64,000 nt of DNA. Source: JAOTWJ01 sp036398175. Lineage in GTDB: Bacteria > Gemmatimonadota > Gemmatimonadetes > Gemmatimonadales > GWC2-71-9. Shown piece after piece: positions 33,249 through 41,512 of this stretch. The stretch covers positions 1-64,000 of the forward strand of contig DASWHL010000137.1 of the NCBI GenBank assembly GCA_036398175.1, written 5' to 3'. Each line of letters opens with the position of its first letter. Position 1 is the first letter of the stretch. The notes below the pieces were generated by a model. That model saw nothing but the letters and a program-made list of their open reading frames with translations. It searched no databases and was not told the origin of the DNA. The position numbers and the translations under genes were made by a program.

Positions 33249-34012
33249 CCGCCGCCGGCCGCTTCCTGCTCCTCACCATGATCTGGGCGGGCGTCGCGCG
33301 CGCCCAGACCACGGACGCGATGCCGCCCACCCCGCGGAACTGGGTGGGCGAGCGCCTCCAGTACGACGCCCGGTTTGGCGTCATCCCGCTCGGGGGTGCG
33401 ACGCTCGAGGTCGCCGGGCTCGACACGCTCCGCGGCGCCGAAGCCCTCCACATCCGGTTCGTGGTGGACGGCGGGAGCTTCCTCTACCAGCTGTACAACG
33501 TGTGGGACTCGTGGGTGGCCCTGGACGACTTCACCTCGCGCCGGTTCGTGCAGGACCACGAGGAGGGTCGGAAGAAATACCGCAACGTCTACGACATCTA
33601 TCCCGACTCGGGATTCTATCGGCAGGAGGGCGTGGACAGCACGATGCCTACCTCGCCGCTGCCGCTCGACGATGCCGCGTTCTTCTATTTCGTGCGCACG
33701 GTGCCGCTGGTGGAAGGCGAGCGCTACGAGTTCGACCGCTATTTCAAGCCGGACCGGAACCCGGTCGTGCTCGAGGTGATCGGGAGGGACACGGTGGACG
33801 TGCCGGCCGGACGGTTCGACTGTCTCATCGTCCGTCCCATCATCAAGGGCGGTGGCATCTTCCGGGAAAAGGCCGACGGCCAGCTGTGGATCAGCAACGA
33901 CGACCGCCGGCTGGTGGTGCAGATCAAGAGCCGGTTCTACTTCGGCTCCCTCACGTTCCGGCTGACGAAGATCGGCCTCGTGCCCGCGCCCCATCCCGCC
34001 GACAGCCCCTGA
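33245..34012 (+). CDS. DUF3108 secreted protein
   Basis: 255 residues from a GTG overlapping the glycosyltransferase stop. Signal peptide (FLLLTMIWAGVARAQ). The body shows the DUF3108 pattern: GERLQYDARFGVIPLGGATLEV, SSF/YNVWDSWVALDDFTSRRF, Y-DIYPDSGFYR, VDVPAGRFDCLIVRPIIKGGG and LWISNDDRRLVVQIKSRF. These are beta-rich envelope proteins of unknown function found in many diderms. The coupling to a glycosyltransferase suggests an envelope or polysaccharide link. Confidence 0.82.
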   Translation: MTAAGRFLLLTMIWAGVARAQTTDAMPPTPRNWVGERLQYDARFGVIPLGGATLEVAGLDTLRGAEALHIRFVVDGGSFLYQLYNVWDSWVALDDFTSRRFVQDHEEGRKKYRNVYDIYPDSGFYRQEGVDSTMPTSPLPLDDAAFFYFVRTVPLVEGERYEFDRYFKPDRNPVVLEVIGRDTVDVPAGRFDCLIVRPIIKGGGIFREKADGQLWISNDDRRLVVQIKSRFYFGSLTFRLTKIGLVPAPHPADSP

Positions 34013-34020
34013 GCACAGCG

Positions 34021-34052
34021 GGCGCGCGGGGCCACCCACCACCCCGCGCGCC
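34021..34052. terminator. Strong bidirectional hairpin between convergent genes
   Basis: A perfect 11-bp stem (GGCGCGCGGGG / CCCCGCGCGCC) with a 10-base loop lies 8 bases after the DUF3108 stop and 20 bases from the end of the convergent small membrane protein gene. No U-run on either side. Confidence 0.55.
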
Positions 34053-34072
34053 GCATCCGGCGCTCCGCGGAG

Positions 34073-34291
34073 TCAGTCGGCGTTGGAACGCTTGCCGGTG
34101 ATGGCGTCGTGCACGCGCCCCGCGGCCACGGGATTCACGACCTTGAGCACCAGGTAGACCAGGAACCCCGCGCCCGCCAGCCACAGCAGGGTCCAGAACA
34201 GGCCGATCACCACGCCCACCAGCCCCAGGACTACCTTGATCGCGAAGAACGCGACGACGGCGATGACGGCGTATCCGAGCAACGTGCGCAT
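34073..34291 (-). CDS. Small two-helix membrane protein, unknown function
   Basis: 72 residues. Two hydrophobic helices (about 4-30 and 32-52) with interspersed Gly (VVLGLVGVVIGLFWTLLWLAGAG), then a basic cytoplasmic tail with VHDAITGKRSNAD. AAAGGAGG sits just ahead of the ATG, a strong ribosome-binding site, so the gene is expressed. No family is recognised. It is transcribed away from thiO. Confidence 0.65.
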   Translation of the reverse strand: MRTLLGYAVIAVVAFFAIKVVLGLVGVVIGLFWTLLWLAGAGFLVYLVLKVVNPVAAGRVHDAITGKRSNAD

Positions 34292-34311
34292 GACACCCTC
34301 CTTTGGCGCGC

Positions 34312-34363
34312 GGAAGCGCTCTGGCGCTTCCCGGCGGCCGACATAGTATCGTACGAACGTACG
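34312..34363. promoter_or_regulatory. Divergent control region: hairpin, TAGTAT box and CGTACG-AA-CGTACG repeat
   Basis: An 8-bp hairpin (GGAAGCGC / GCGCTTCC, 34312-34331) is followed by a -10-like TAGTAT (34344-34349). Directly after it, two CGTACG palindromes are separated by AA (34350-34363). The repeat would cover the start point of thiO transcription, as an operator does. The -35 is weak. Confidence 0.4.
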
Positions 34364-34395
34364 GATCCGACGGTTTCATCTCAAGGCGGACGAGC

Positions 34396-35517
34396 ATGAC
34401 CACTCCGGACGTGCTGGTGGTCGGCGGCGGGATCGTGGGGGCGTCCGTGGCCCGGGCCGTGGCGGCGGCCGGCCACCGCGTCGAGATCGTGGACAGCGGG
34501 GCGGAACCAGGCGTCGCGACGCAGGCGTCGGCGGGAATGCTGGCGCCGCTCGTCGAGGCGCACGAGAAGGACGCCCTCATCGGGCTCACGGTCCGCGGGC
34601 GGGACCTGTACCGCGAGCTGGCCCCCGTGCTCCGCGAGGAGACCGGCGTGGACGTGGGCCTCTGGCTCGACGGCGTGCTGCGCCTCGCGTTCACCGAAGC
34701 CGAAGAAACCCAGGGACGCGGCGCGGTGGCGTGGCAGCGCCAGCGGGGCCTGAACTCCGAGTGGCTGTCCGCGGGTGAGCTGCAGAACCGCTGCCCGTGG
34801 CTCGCGCCCGATCACGTGCGGGGAGCCCTGCTGGCCCCGGAGGACGGGGCCCTGGAGCCGCTGGCCACGCTCGAGGCCATGCTGGTGAGCGCGGCCCGGC
34901 ACGGCGCGCGACTCGTCCGCGGCGAGCCGGTGATCGGCGTCGAGACCGAGGAGGGTCGCGTGAGCGGCGTGCGCACCCGCTCGGGCCGCCGCCCCGCGGG
35001 GGCAGTGGTCATCGCGGCGGGCGCCTGGTCCGGGCGGATCGGCGGGTTGCCACGACCGCTCTCCGTCGAGCCCGTGCGCGGGCAGATGCTGGCCTACGCC
35101 TGGCCGCCAGACGATCCCCCGGCCATCGTCTTCGGCCGCGGCGGCTACCTCCTGCGACGCGGTGACGAGGCACTCGTCGGCTCCACCATGGAGTTCGCGG
35201 GCTTCAACGCGTCCACCACCGAGGCCGGACGCGCGCGCCTCGAGGCCACCGCCGCGGGCCTCTACCCGGCCCTCGCGCACACGGAGATCCGCCGCACCTG
35301 GGCCGGCCTCCGCCCCTGTACGCCGGACGGCTATCCCATCATCGGTCCCGACTCGGACCGGCCCAACCTCTGGTACGCAACCGGGCACGGGCGGAACGGC
35401 GTCCTGCTGGCCGCCGTGACCGGCGAGATCATTGCGCATCTAGTGAGCGGAAACCCCATGGATCAGCTCGAGATGGACCTGACCCCCGTCCGCGCGTCCC
35501 GCTTCTGGCGGTTCTAG
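34396..35517 (+). CDS. thiO: Glycine oxidase ThiO-like FAD-dependent oxidoreductase
   Basis: 373 residues. DAO-family flavoenzyme: N-terminal FAD motif VVGGGIVGASVARAVAAAGHRVEIVD, ASAGMLAP (ThiO-type start of the substrate domain), VVIAAGAWSG, and the C-terminal WAGLRPCTPDGYPIIG and ATGHGRNGVLLA. Glycine oxidase makes iminoglycine for the thiazole of thiamine. ThiO is most often near thi genes; none is seen here, so an alternative glycine/D-amino-acid oxidase role is possible. The setting beside lipoate and PDH genes (thiamine-dependent) is suggestive only. Confidence 0.82.
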   Translation: MTTPDVLVVGGGIVGASVARAVAAAGHRVEIVDSGAEPGVATQASAGMLAPLVEAHEKDALIGLTVRGRDLYRELAPVLREETGVDVGLWLDGVLRLAFTEAEETQGRGAVAWQRQRGLNSEWLSAGELQNRCPWLAPDHVRGALLAPEDGALEPLATLEAMLVSAARHGARLVRGEPVIGVETEEGRVSGVRTRSGRRPAGAVVIAAGAWSGRIGGLPRPLSVEPVRGQMLAYAWPPDDPPAIVFGRGGYLLRRGDEALVGSTMEFAGFNASTTEAGRARLEATAAGLYPALAHTEIRRTWAGLRPCTPDGYPIIGPDSDRPNLWYATGHGRNGVLLAAVTGEIIAHLVSGNPMDQLEMDLTPVRASRFWRF

Positions 35518-35525
35518 CGAGCCGC

Positions 35526-35580
35526 ATTCAACCAGAAGGTTGAATTCCAAGCCGTTGGCTGGCCTGCCCTTGGCAGGCCA
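35526..35580 (+). terminator. Two consecutive hairpins between thiO and lipA
   Basis: Hairpin 1: ATTCAACC-AGAA-GGTTGAAT (35526-35545, perfect 8 bp). Hairpin 2: TGGCCTGCC-CTT-GGCAGGCCA (35560-35580, perfect 9 bp). They fill most of the 80-base gap. They may end thiO transcription or structure the lipA leader. Confidence 0.45.
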
Positions 35581-35597
35581 ACTAAGTTCAGCGGTCT

Positions 35598-36521
35598 ATG
35601 GAACTCGTTCCCCTGATCTCCGGTCGCTCCGGCACCGTCCTCACGCCCGCGCCCGCCCCTGCCCGCAAACCCGCGTGGCTCAAGGTGAAGGCGCCGGGCG
35701 GTGCCACGTACGCCGACGTGAAACGCCTGATGCGGGACCTCAAGCTGAACACGGTCTGCGAGGAAGCGCATTGCCCCAACATCGGCGAATGCTGGGAGCA
35801 CCGGGCCGCCACCTTCATGATCCTGGGCGACGTGTGCACGCGGAACTGCGCCTACTGCGCGGTCGCGCACGGTACGCCGGCGCCAGCCGACGCCGGGGAA
35901 CCCGCGCGGCTCGCCGAGGCGGTGACGCGGATGGCGCTCCGCCACGTGGTGATCACCAGCGTGGACCGCGACGACCTGCCCAATGGCGGCGCCGAGGCGT
36001 TTGCCGGCTGCGTCACGGAGATCCGGCGGCGCCTGCCCGACACATCGGTCGAGTTGCTCATTCCCGACTTCAAGGGCTCGGATGCCGCCCTTCAGATCGT
36101 CGTGGACGCGCGCCCGGACATCCTGAACCACAACCTCGAGACGGTCGAACGTCTGTATCGCATCGCACGGCCCGGCGGGCGGTACGCCCGGGCGCTGCGG
36201 CTGCTGCGGCGCGCCCGGGAGATCGCCCCCGAGCTGCTGACCAAGTCGGGCATCATCTGCGGCCTGGGCGAGGAGTGGGATGAGCTGCTGGTGGCGATGC
36301 GCGACCTGCGCGAACAGGGCGTGGACATCCTCACCCTTGGCCAGTATCTGCGCCCGTCCGGCGGGCACCTGCCGGTGGCGCGCTTCTACACGCCGGCCGA
36401 GTTCGCCGAGCTGCGGTCCCTCGGCCGCGCCATGGGATACCGGCACGTCGAGGCGGGACCGCTGGTCCGGTCGTCCTATCACGCGTGGGAGCAGGTGCAG
36501 CACGCCGAGGCCGCGTCTTGA
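35598..36521 (+). CDS. lipA: Lipoyl synthase
   Basis: 307 residues. Both iron-sulfur sites are visible: the auxiliary cluster cysteines C54, C59, C65 (CEEAHCPNIGEC) and the radical-SAM CxxxCxxC with C80, C84, C87 (CTRNCAYC). Later motifs are DRDDLPNGGAE, HNLETVERLY, TKSGIICGLGE and the C-terminal GPLVRSSYHA with the conserved RSSY Ser. It inserts two sulfurs into octanoyl groups on GcvH and PDH E2. Its TGA overlaps the TTG start of pdhA (TTGA), so it heads the PDH operon. Confidence 0.96.
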   Translation: MELVPLISGRSGTVLTPAPAPARKPAWLKVKAPGGATYADVKRLMRDLKLNTVCEEAHCPNIGECWEHRAATFMILGDVCTRNCAYCAVAHGTPAPADAGEPARLAEAVTRMALRHVVITSVDRDDLPNGGAEAFAGCVTEIRRRLPDTSVELLIPDFKGSDAALQIVVDARPDILNHNLETVERLYRIARPGGRYARALRLLRRAREIAPELLTKSGIICGLGEEWDELLVAMRDLREQGVDILTLGQYLRPSGGHLPVARFYTPAEFAELRSLGRAMGYRHVEAGPLVRSSYHAWEQVQHAEAAS

Positions 36522-37519
36522 GCCCGGCGCAGGACCAGGCGCGCGCCCTGGACCCCACGCGCAGCGATTTCTATCACGGGCTGCTGCGCCGCATGGCCCT
36601 GGTTCGCCGGTTCGAGGAGCGGGCCGGCGAGGCATACGCGCAGGGGCGGATCGGCGGCTTCTGCCACCTGTACATCGGCCAGGAGGCCGTGGCCACGGGA
36701 TCGCTCGCGGCGCTCCGGCCCGACGACTACGTCTTCGCGGCGTACCGGGAGCACGCGCACGCCATTCTGCGCGGGACGGCGCCGCGCGCCGTGATGGCCG
36801 AGCTGTACGGCAAGGCCACCGGCTGCTCCCGCGGCAAGGGCGGCTCGATGCACCTGTTCGACGCCGAACGCAACTTCCTGGGCGGGCACGGGATCGTCGG
36901 GTCGCACATCCCCATCGCGGCGGGGGCGGGCTTTGCCATCAAGACGCGCGGCACCGACCAGGTGGCCGTGTGCTACTTCGGCGAGGCGGCCGTGAACATC
37001 GGCGCGTTCCACGAGACGCTGAACATGGCGGCCCTGTGGGAGCTGCCGACCGTCTTCATTTGCGAGAACAACCGCTACGGCATGGGGACCGCGCTGGAGC
37101 GCGCCGCGGCCGTGTACGACGTGTCGCACCGCGCCTGCTCCTACGACATGGCCTCGGAGACCGTGGACGGGATGGACGTGCTCGCCGCCTACGAGGTGAT
37201 GGCCCGCGCCGTGCAGCGCGGCCGCGAGGACAAGCTCCCCACGCTCATCGAGGCCCGCACCTACCGCTACATGGGCCACTCGATGGCCGACCCCATCCAC
37301 GGCCACTACCGCACCAAGGACGAGCTGGAGGAGCAGAAGGCCCTCGATCCCATCCAGCGGCTCGAACACGCCCTGACGGAGGCGAACCTCCTCGACGCGG
37401 ACGGGCTCGCGGCCATGCGGGAGGAGATCGAGGCGGAAGTGGACGACGCGGTGCGCTTCGCCGAAGAGAGCCCGGACCCGGACGAGGCCGAGCTGTTCAC
37501 CGACGTCACCCGGGACTGA
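36518..37519 (+). CDS. pdhA: Pyruvate dehydrogenase E1 alpha subunit
   Basis: 333 residues from TTG, chosen because it overlaps the lipA stop; an in-frame start 11 codons upstream would lie inside lipA. E1-alpha features: ALVRRFEERAGEAYAQGRIGGFCHLYIGQEA, YREHAHAILRG, GCSRGKGGSMHLFD. The thiamine-diphosphate motif reads GEAAVN (155-160) where GDGxxN is usual, with the downstream Asn in CENNRYGMGT kept. It decarboxylates pyruvate with the E1 beta subunit. The GDG change is worth checking. Similar subunits serve acetoin or branched-chain complexes, but the E2/E3 context fits PDH. Confidence 0.9.
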   Translation: MSPAQDQARALDPTRSDFYHGLLRRMALVRRFEERAGEAYAQGRIGGFCHLYIGQEAVATGSLAALRPDDYVFAAYREHAHAILRGTAPRAVMAELYGKATGCSRGKGGSMHLFDAERNFLGGHGIVGSHIPIAAGAGFAIKTRGTDQVAVCYFGEAAVNIGAFHETLNMAALWELPTVFICENNRYGMGTALERAAAVYDVSHRACSYDMASETVDGMDVLAAYEVMARAVQRGREDKLPTLIEARTYRYMGHSMADPIHGHYRTKDELEEQKALDPIQRLEHALTEANLLDADGLAAMREEIEAEVDDAVRFAEESPDPDEAELFTDVTRD

Positions 37520-37521
37520 CC

Positions 37522-38508
37522 ATGCCCACGATCACGTACCGGGACGCGCTCAACCATGCCCTGCGCGAGGAGATGCGGCGCGACCCGACGGTGTTCCTCA
37601 TGGGCGAGGAAGTGGGGGTCTACCAGGGCGCGTACAAGGTGAGCCGCGGCCTGCTCGAGGAGTTCGGCCCGCAGCGGATCGTGGACACGCCCATCGCCGA
37701 GCTGGGGTTCGCGGGCATTGGGGTGGGGGCCGCCATCGTGGGCATGCGTCCCGTGATCGAGTTCATGACGTGGAACTTCGCGCTCCTCGCCATTGACCAG
37801 GTGGTCAACTCGGCCGCCAAGATGCTGTACATGTCCGGCGGCCAGGTGCCCGTGCCCATCGTGTTCCGCGGCCCGGGCGGCGCGGCCCTTCAGCTCGGCG
37901 CCCAGCACTCACAGGCCTTCGATTCCTGGTTCGCGCACGTGCCCGGCCTCAAGGTGGTGGCCCCGGCCACCCCGTACGACGCCAAGGGCCTGCTCAAGTC
38001 GGCCATCCGGGACGACAACCCGGTCGTGTTCCTCGAAGGCGAGATGCTGTACAACATGAAGGGCGAGGTGCCGGAGGAGGAGTACACGATCCCGCTCGGC
38101 GCCGCCGACGTGAAGCGGTCGGGCTCGGACGTGACGATCGTCTGTCACTCCAAGACCGTGGCCGTGGCCCTCAAGGCCGCGGACCGCCTGGCGCGCGACC
38201 ATGGACTCGAAGCCGACGTCGTGGACCTCCGCACGCTGCGTCCGCTCGACGTCCCGACGCTGCGGGAGAGCCTGCACCGCACCAACCGGTGCGTGGTGGT
38301 CGAGGAGGGCTGGCCCTTCTGCGGCATCGGCGCCCAGGTCGTGGACGATCTCCAGCGCGAGGCCTTTGACGACCTCGACGCGCCCATCCTGCGCGTCACG
38401 CAGGCGGACGTGCCCATGCCGTACAACAAACTGCTCGAGCGGGCCGCCAAGCCCACTCCCGACCAGGTGATCGCGGCCGCGCGGCGCGTCGCCTACCTCG
38501 ACCGGTGA
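37522..38508 (+). CDS. pdhB: Pyruvate dehydrogenase E1 beta subunit
   Basis: 328 residues. TITYRDALNHALREEMRRDPTVFLMGEEVG with the catalytic Glu region, FGPQRIVDTPIAELGFAG, EFMTWNFALLAIDQVVNSAAKM, FRGPGGAALQLGAQHSQ, and the C-terminal transketolase part (VVEEGWPFCGIGAQVVDDL). It completes the E1 heterotetramer. ATG 37522 starts 2 bases after the pdhA stop. The longer open frame upstream overlaps pdhA and lipA in another phase and is a shadow. Confidence 0.95.
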   Translation: MPTITYRDALNHALREEMRRDPTVFLMGEEVGVYQGAYKVSRGLLEEFGPQRIVDTPIAELGFAGIGVGAAIVGMRPVIEFMTWNFALLAIDQVVNSAAKMLYMSGGQVPVPIVFRGPGGAALQLGAQHSQAFDSWFAHVPGLKVVAPATPYDAKGLLKSAIRDDNPVVFLEGEMLYNMKGEVPEEEYTIPLGAADVKRSGSDVTIVCHSKTVAVALKAADRLARDHGLEADVVDLRTLRPLDVPTLRESLHRTNRCVVVEEGWPFCGIGAQVVDDLQREAFDDLDAPILRVTQADVPMPYNKLLERAAKPTPDQVIAAARRVAYLDR

Positions 38509-38515
38509 GGCGCCC

Positions 38516-39712
38516 ATGATCACCAAGGTCGTGATGGAGGCCCTCTCACCCACCATGGAAGAAGGGCGCCTCGCGCAGTGGCTCAAGAAGGAAGGCGACG
38601 CTGTGAAGACCGGTGACGTCCTGGCCGAGGTGGAGACCGACAAGGCCATCATGGAACTGCCCGCGCGCGGCGACGGTATCCTGCGCAAGATTCTGGTCGG
38701 CGACGGCGAGACGACCGAGGTCGGGAATCTGGTAGCCGTCATTGCGGGGCCGGATGACGACATTGCGGCAGTAGTGGGGCAGGACGGGCAGAGGCGGGCG
38801 AGCGAGGCCCCGGCCACGGCTGCCCGCACTGCCCCCGCGGTCAGTCCTGCCGCGGGCGGGGAGGAAGGCGCGAGGATCAAGGCCTCACCCCTGGCCCGCC
38901 GGGTGGCGGGAGAGAAGGGCCTGGACCTCCGCCGCGTGGAAGGCTCCGGTCCCGCTGGGCGCATCGTCAAGCGCGACGTAGACGCCGCCCTCCCTGCGCC
39001 CGCCGCCCTCACCGCCCCGGCCGGCGGGGCAGAAGGGTGGGAAGACGTCCGCCTTTCCCAGGTCCGCAAGACCATCGCGCGCCGGCTCACGCAGTCGCTG
39101 GCACCGATCCCGCACTTCTTCCTCACGGCCGAGGTGGACATGGAACGCGCGGCGGAGGCGCGGGACGTCCTCAACGCCGCGGGCGACGTCCGGATCTCGT
39201 TCAACGACATCGTGGTCAAGGTCGTCGCCATGGCGCTGCGCCAGCACCGCGCGTGCAACGCGTGGTGGCAGGGGGACACCATCCGGTACTTCCACGACGT
39301 CCACATCGGCGTCGCGGTGGCGATTGACGAGGGGTTGATCACGCCGGTGATCCGGCACGCGGACCGCAAGTCGCTGCGGGCCATCGCGGAGGAGACCGGC
39401 CGCCTCGCCGAGCGCGCGCGCGCGCGCAAGCTCGCGCCCGAGGAATACACGGGCAGCACGTTCTCGATCTCCAACCTCGGTATGTTCGGCATCGCCGAGT
39501 TCACGGCCGTGATCAACCCGCCCGAGGCGGGCATTCTGGCCGTCGGCGCCATCACGCCGACGCCCGTGGCGCACGACGGTACGGTCACGATCCGGCGGCG
39601 CATGCGGGTCACCATGAGCTGCGATCACCGCATCATTGACGGGGCGACGGGCGCCCGGTTCCTGCAGACGGTGCGCCGGATGCTCGAGCAGCCCCTCGCC
39701 ATCGTCTGGTAG
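38516..39712 (+). CDS. pdhC: Dihydrolipoamide acetyltransferase (PDH E2)
   Basis: 398 residues. One lipoyl domain with Lys43 in VETDKAIME, an Ala/Pro-rich linker (about 95-120), the E3-binding domain (KASPLARRVAGEKGLDLRRV, GPAGRIVKRDV), a second linker, and the catalytic domain ending with SCDHRIIDGATGARFL (His and Asp of the acyltransferase site). It transfers acetyl from lipoamide to CoA. A single lipoyl domain is typical of this compact type. It follows pdhB by 7 bases. Confidence 0.96.
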   Translation: MITKVVMEALSPTMEEGRLAQWLKKEGDAVKTGDVLAEVETDKAIMELPARGDGILRKILVGDGETTEVGNLVAVIAGPDDDIAAVVGQDGQRRASEAPATAARTAPAVSPAAGGEEGARIKASPLARRVAGEKGLDLRRVEGSGPAGRIVKRDVDAALPAPAALTAPAGGAEGWEDVRLSQVRKTIARRLTQSLAPIPHFFLTAEVDMERAAEARDVLNAAGDVRISFNDIVVKVVAMALRQHRACNAWWQGDTIRYFHDVHIGVAVAIDEGLITPVIRHADRKSLRAIAEETGRLAERARARKLAPEEYTGSTFSISNLGMFGIAEFTAVINPPEAGILAVGAITPTPVAHDGTVTIRRRMRVTMSCDHRIIDGATGARFLQTVRRMLEQPLAIVW

Positions 39713-39729
39713 CAGAGACGGGGGAGACC

Positions 39730-41124
39730 GTGTCCAAGACGTTCGACGTCATCATCCTCGGCGGCGGCCCCGCCGGGTACGTGTGCGCCATTCGCTGCGC
39801 CCAGCTCGGCCTCACCACCGCCGTGGTCGAGCGCGACAAGCTGGGCGGCGTGTGCGTCAACATCGGGTGCATCCCGAGCAAGGCCCTGCTCCACTCGGCG
39901 CGGGTCGCCAGCATCATCAAGCACGACGCCGCGGCGCTCGGCATCACCACCGGCGAGGTGAAGCTCGACTACAAGGTCGCCATGCAGCGGTCCCGCCAGG
40001 TCAGCGAGCAGAACGCCAAGGGCGTCGAGTTCCTGATGAAGAAGCACAAGGTGACCGTGATCCGCGGCTCCGGCGTCCTCCAGAAAGGGCGCAAGGTCAA
40101 GGTCGGCGACGACGTCTACACGGCCGGCAAGGCGGTGGTCCTCGCCACGGGCTCGCGCGTCAAGGGACTTCCGCAGGTGGGCCTCGAGATCAACAAGACC
40201 ACCGTGATCTCCACGGATGAGGCCCTGATGCTCGAGCAGGCGCCCGCGAGCCTCGCCATCGTCGGCGCGGGCGCGGTCGGCATGGAGTTCGCCGACATCT
40301 TCGACGCGTTCGGCAGCGAGGTCACGCTGATCGAGGTCCTGCCCCGCATCCTGCCGCTCGAGGATGCCGAGTCGTCCGCCGCGCTGGCACGGGTCTACAA
40401 GAAGCGCGGGATCCGGGTGCTGGCCGGCGCCAGGGTGAAGGGCGCCAAGGGCGGCAAGACCGGCGTCACGCTCGAGGTCGAGGCGAACGGCAAGACCGAA
40501 TCCCTCGCGGTCGAGAAGGTGCTCATGGCGGCGGGCCGCGGGCTCAACGTCGAGGACATCGGCCTCGACGCGGCGGGCGTCACGCTCACCGACCGCGGGT
40601 TCGTCCAGGTGGACGACGCGCTGCGCACCACCGCCGACGGCGTGTTCGCGATCGGCGATATCGCCGGCCCGCCCATGCTCGCCCACAAGGGCAGCCGCGA
40701 GGGGGTGGTCGTTGCGGAGACCATCGCCGGGCACCGGCCGCATCGCATCCGGTACGACAACGTCCCGTCGGTCACCTACTGCCACCCCGAGGTGGCGAGC
40801 ATCGGGCTCACGGAAGAGGCCTGCAAGGACAAGCAGCTCGCGTATCAGGTGGGCAAGTTCCCGCTCACCGCCAACGGCCGCGCCCGCGCGGCCATCGAGA
40901 CGGACGGCTTCGTCAAGATCATCCGCGACACGAAGTACGGCGAGATCCTCGGCGCCCACATCGTGGCGTCGCACGCCAGCGAGATGATCCACGAGCTGGT
41001 CGTGGCCCGCGAGAACGAGTACACGGTGGACGAGGTGGACCTCGCCATCCACGCCCACCCGACCCTGTCCGAGGCCGTGGCGGAGGCCGCGCTCGACTCG
41101 CTCGGCCGGGTGCTGCACACGTAG
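39730..41124 (+). CDS. lpdA: Dihydrolipoamide dehydrogenase (E3)
   Basis: 464 residues from GTG. FAD motif ILGGGPAGYVCAIRCAQLG, redox disulfide C42/C47 (GGVCVNIGCIPSK), NAD motif VGAGAVGMEFADIFDAFG, FAIGDIAG, and the C-terminal dimer motif HAHPTLSE with the active-site His-Glu pair. It reoxidises lipoamide on PDH E2 and probably also on GcvH, since no other copy is seen in the window. It starts 17 bases after pdhC. Confidence 0.97.
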   Translation: MSKTFDVIILGGGPAGYVCAIRCAQLGLTTAVVERDKLGGVCVNIGCIPSKALLHSARVASIIKHDAAALGITTGEVKLDYKVAMQRSRQVSEQNAKGVEFLMKKHKVTVIRGSGVLQKGRKVKVGDDVYTAGKAVVLATGSRVKGLPQVGLEINKTTVISTDEALMLEQAPASLAIVGAGAVGMEFADIFDAFGSEVTLIEVLPRILPLEDAESSAALARVYKKRGIRVLAGARVKGAKGGKTGVTLEVEANGKTESLAVEKVLMAAGRGLNVEDIGLDAAGVTLTDRGFVQVDDALRTTADGVFAIGDIAGPPMLAHKGSREGVVVAETIAGHRPHRIRYDNVPSVTYCHPEVASIGLTEEACKDKQLAYQVGKFPLTANGRARAAIETDGFVKIIRDTKYGEILGAHIVASHASEMIHELVVARENEYTVDEVDLAIHAHPTLSEAVAEAALDSLGRVLHT

Positions 41125-41128
41125 CGCG

Positions 41129-41512
41129 GTGCGATCGGTCGTGGCCCCCGACCTCATCGGCGTCGCGCTGGGCGCCCTGGCGGCCGGCGCCGCGGGGGGA
41201 GCGGGTGCCGTCACGCTGGCGCTCGCCGTCCTGCGCACCCGCCTCGAGTACCTCCTGCCGCTCCTCGTGTTCGGGGGTATCGTGACGGCCGCGGCGCTGG
41301 CGTGGCGGCTCGCGGCCCCCATCACCGACTGGTGGCGGCGCGGCCTCACGGCGGTCCTCGCCGTATTCGGGGCGCTGATGCTCACCGCCCTCTCCGCCCC
41401 CGCCGACCGGATCGCGGGCATCACCGGCCTGCTGGCCCTGGCCGCGGCGCTGCTCGGCGCCGCGGGGCTCGCCGCGCGGCACAGCGTCCGGAGCCGAGCG
41501 CGTGACGCCTGA
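41129..41512 (+). CDS. Membrane protein between lpd and lipB, unknown function
   Basis: 127 residues from GTG. About four hydrophobic helices rich in Ala/Gly/Leu (8-33, 41-60, 72-90, 95-115) with short basic/acidic loops (RTRLE, WWRRG) and a basic C-terminal tail. No family is recognised. It starts 4 bases after the lpd stop and overlaps lipB by 11 bases, so it is firmly part of the operon. Its composition could also reflect a GC-rich filler frame, but the tight fit argues for a gene. Confidence 0.6.
   Translation: MRSVVAPDLIGVALGALAAGAAGGAGAVTLALAVLRTRLEYLLPLLVFGGIVTAAALAWRLAAPITDWWRRGLTAVLAVFGALMLTALSAPADRIAGITGLLALAAALLGAAGLAARHSVRSRARDA

Noticed and set aside
34396..35517. ThiO as part of a thiamine operon
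   Set aside because: No thiS, thiG, thiE or similar gene in the window; the neighbour is lipA after two hairpins, so no operon is claimed.
36280..37521. Fusion of pdhB with an upstream domain in the same frame
   Set aside because: The upstream frame overlaps lipA and pdhA in another phase; Arg/Gly/Pro-rich shadow. pdhB starts at 37522.
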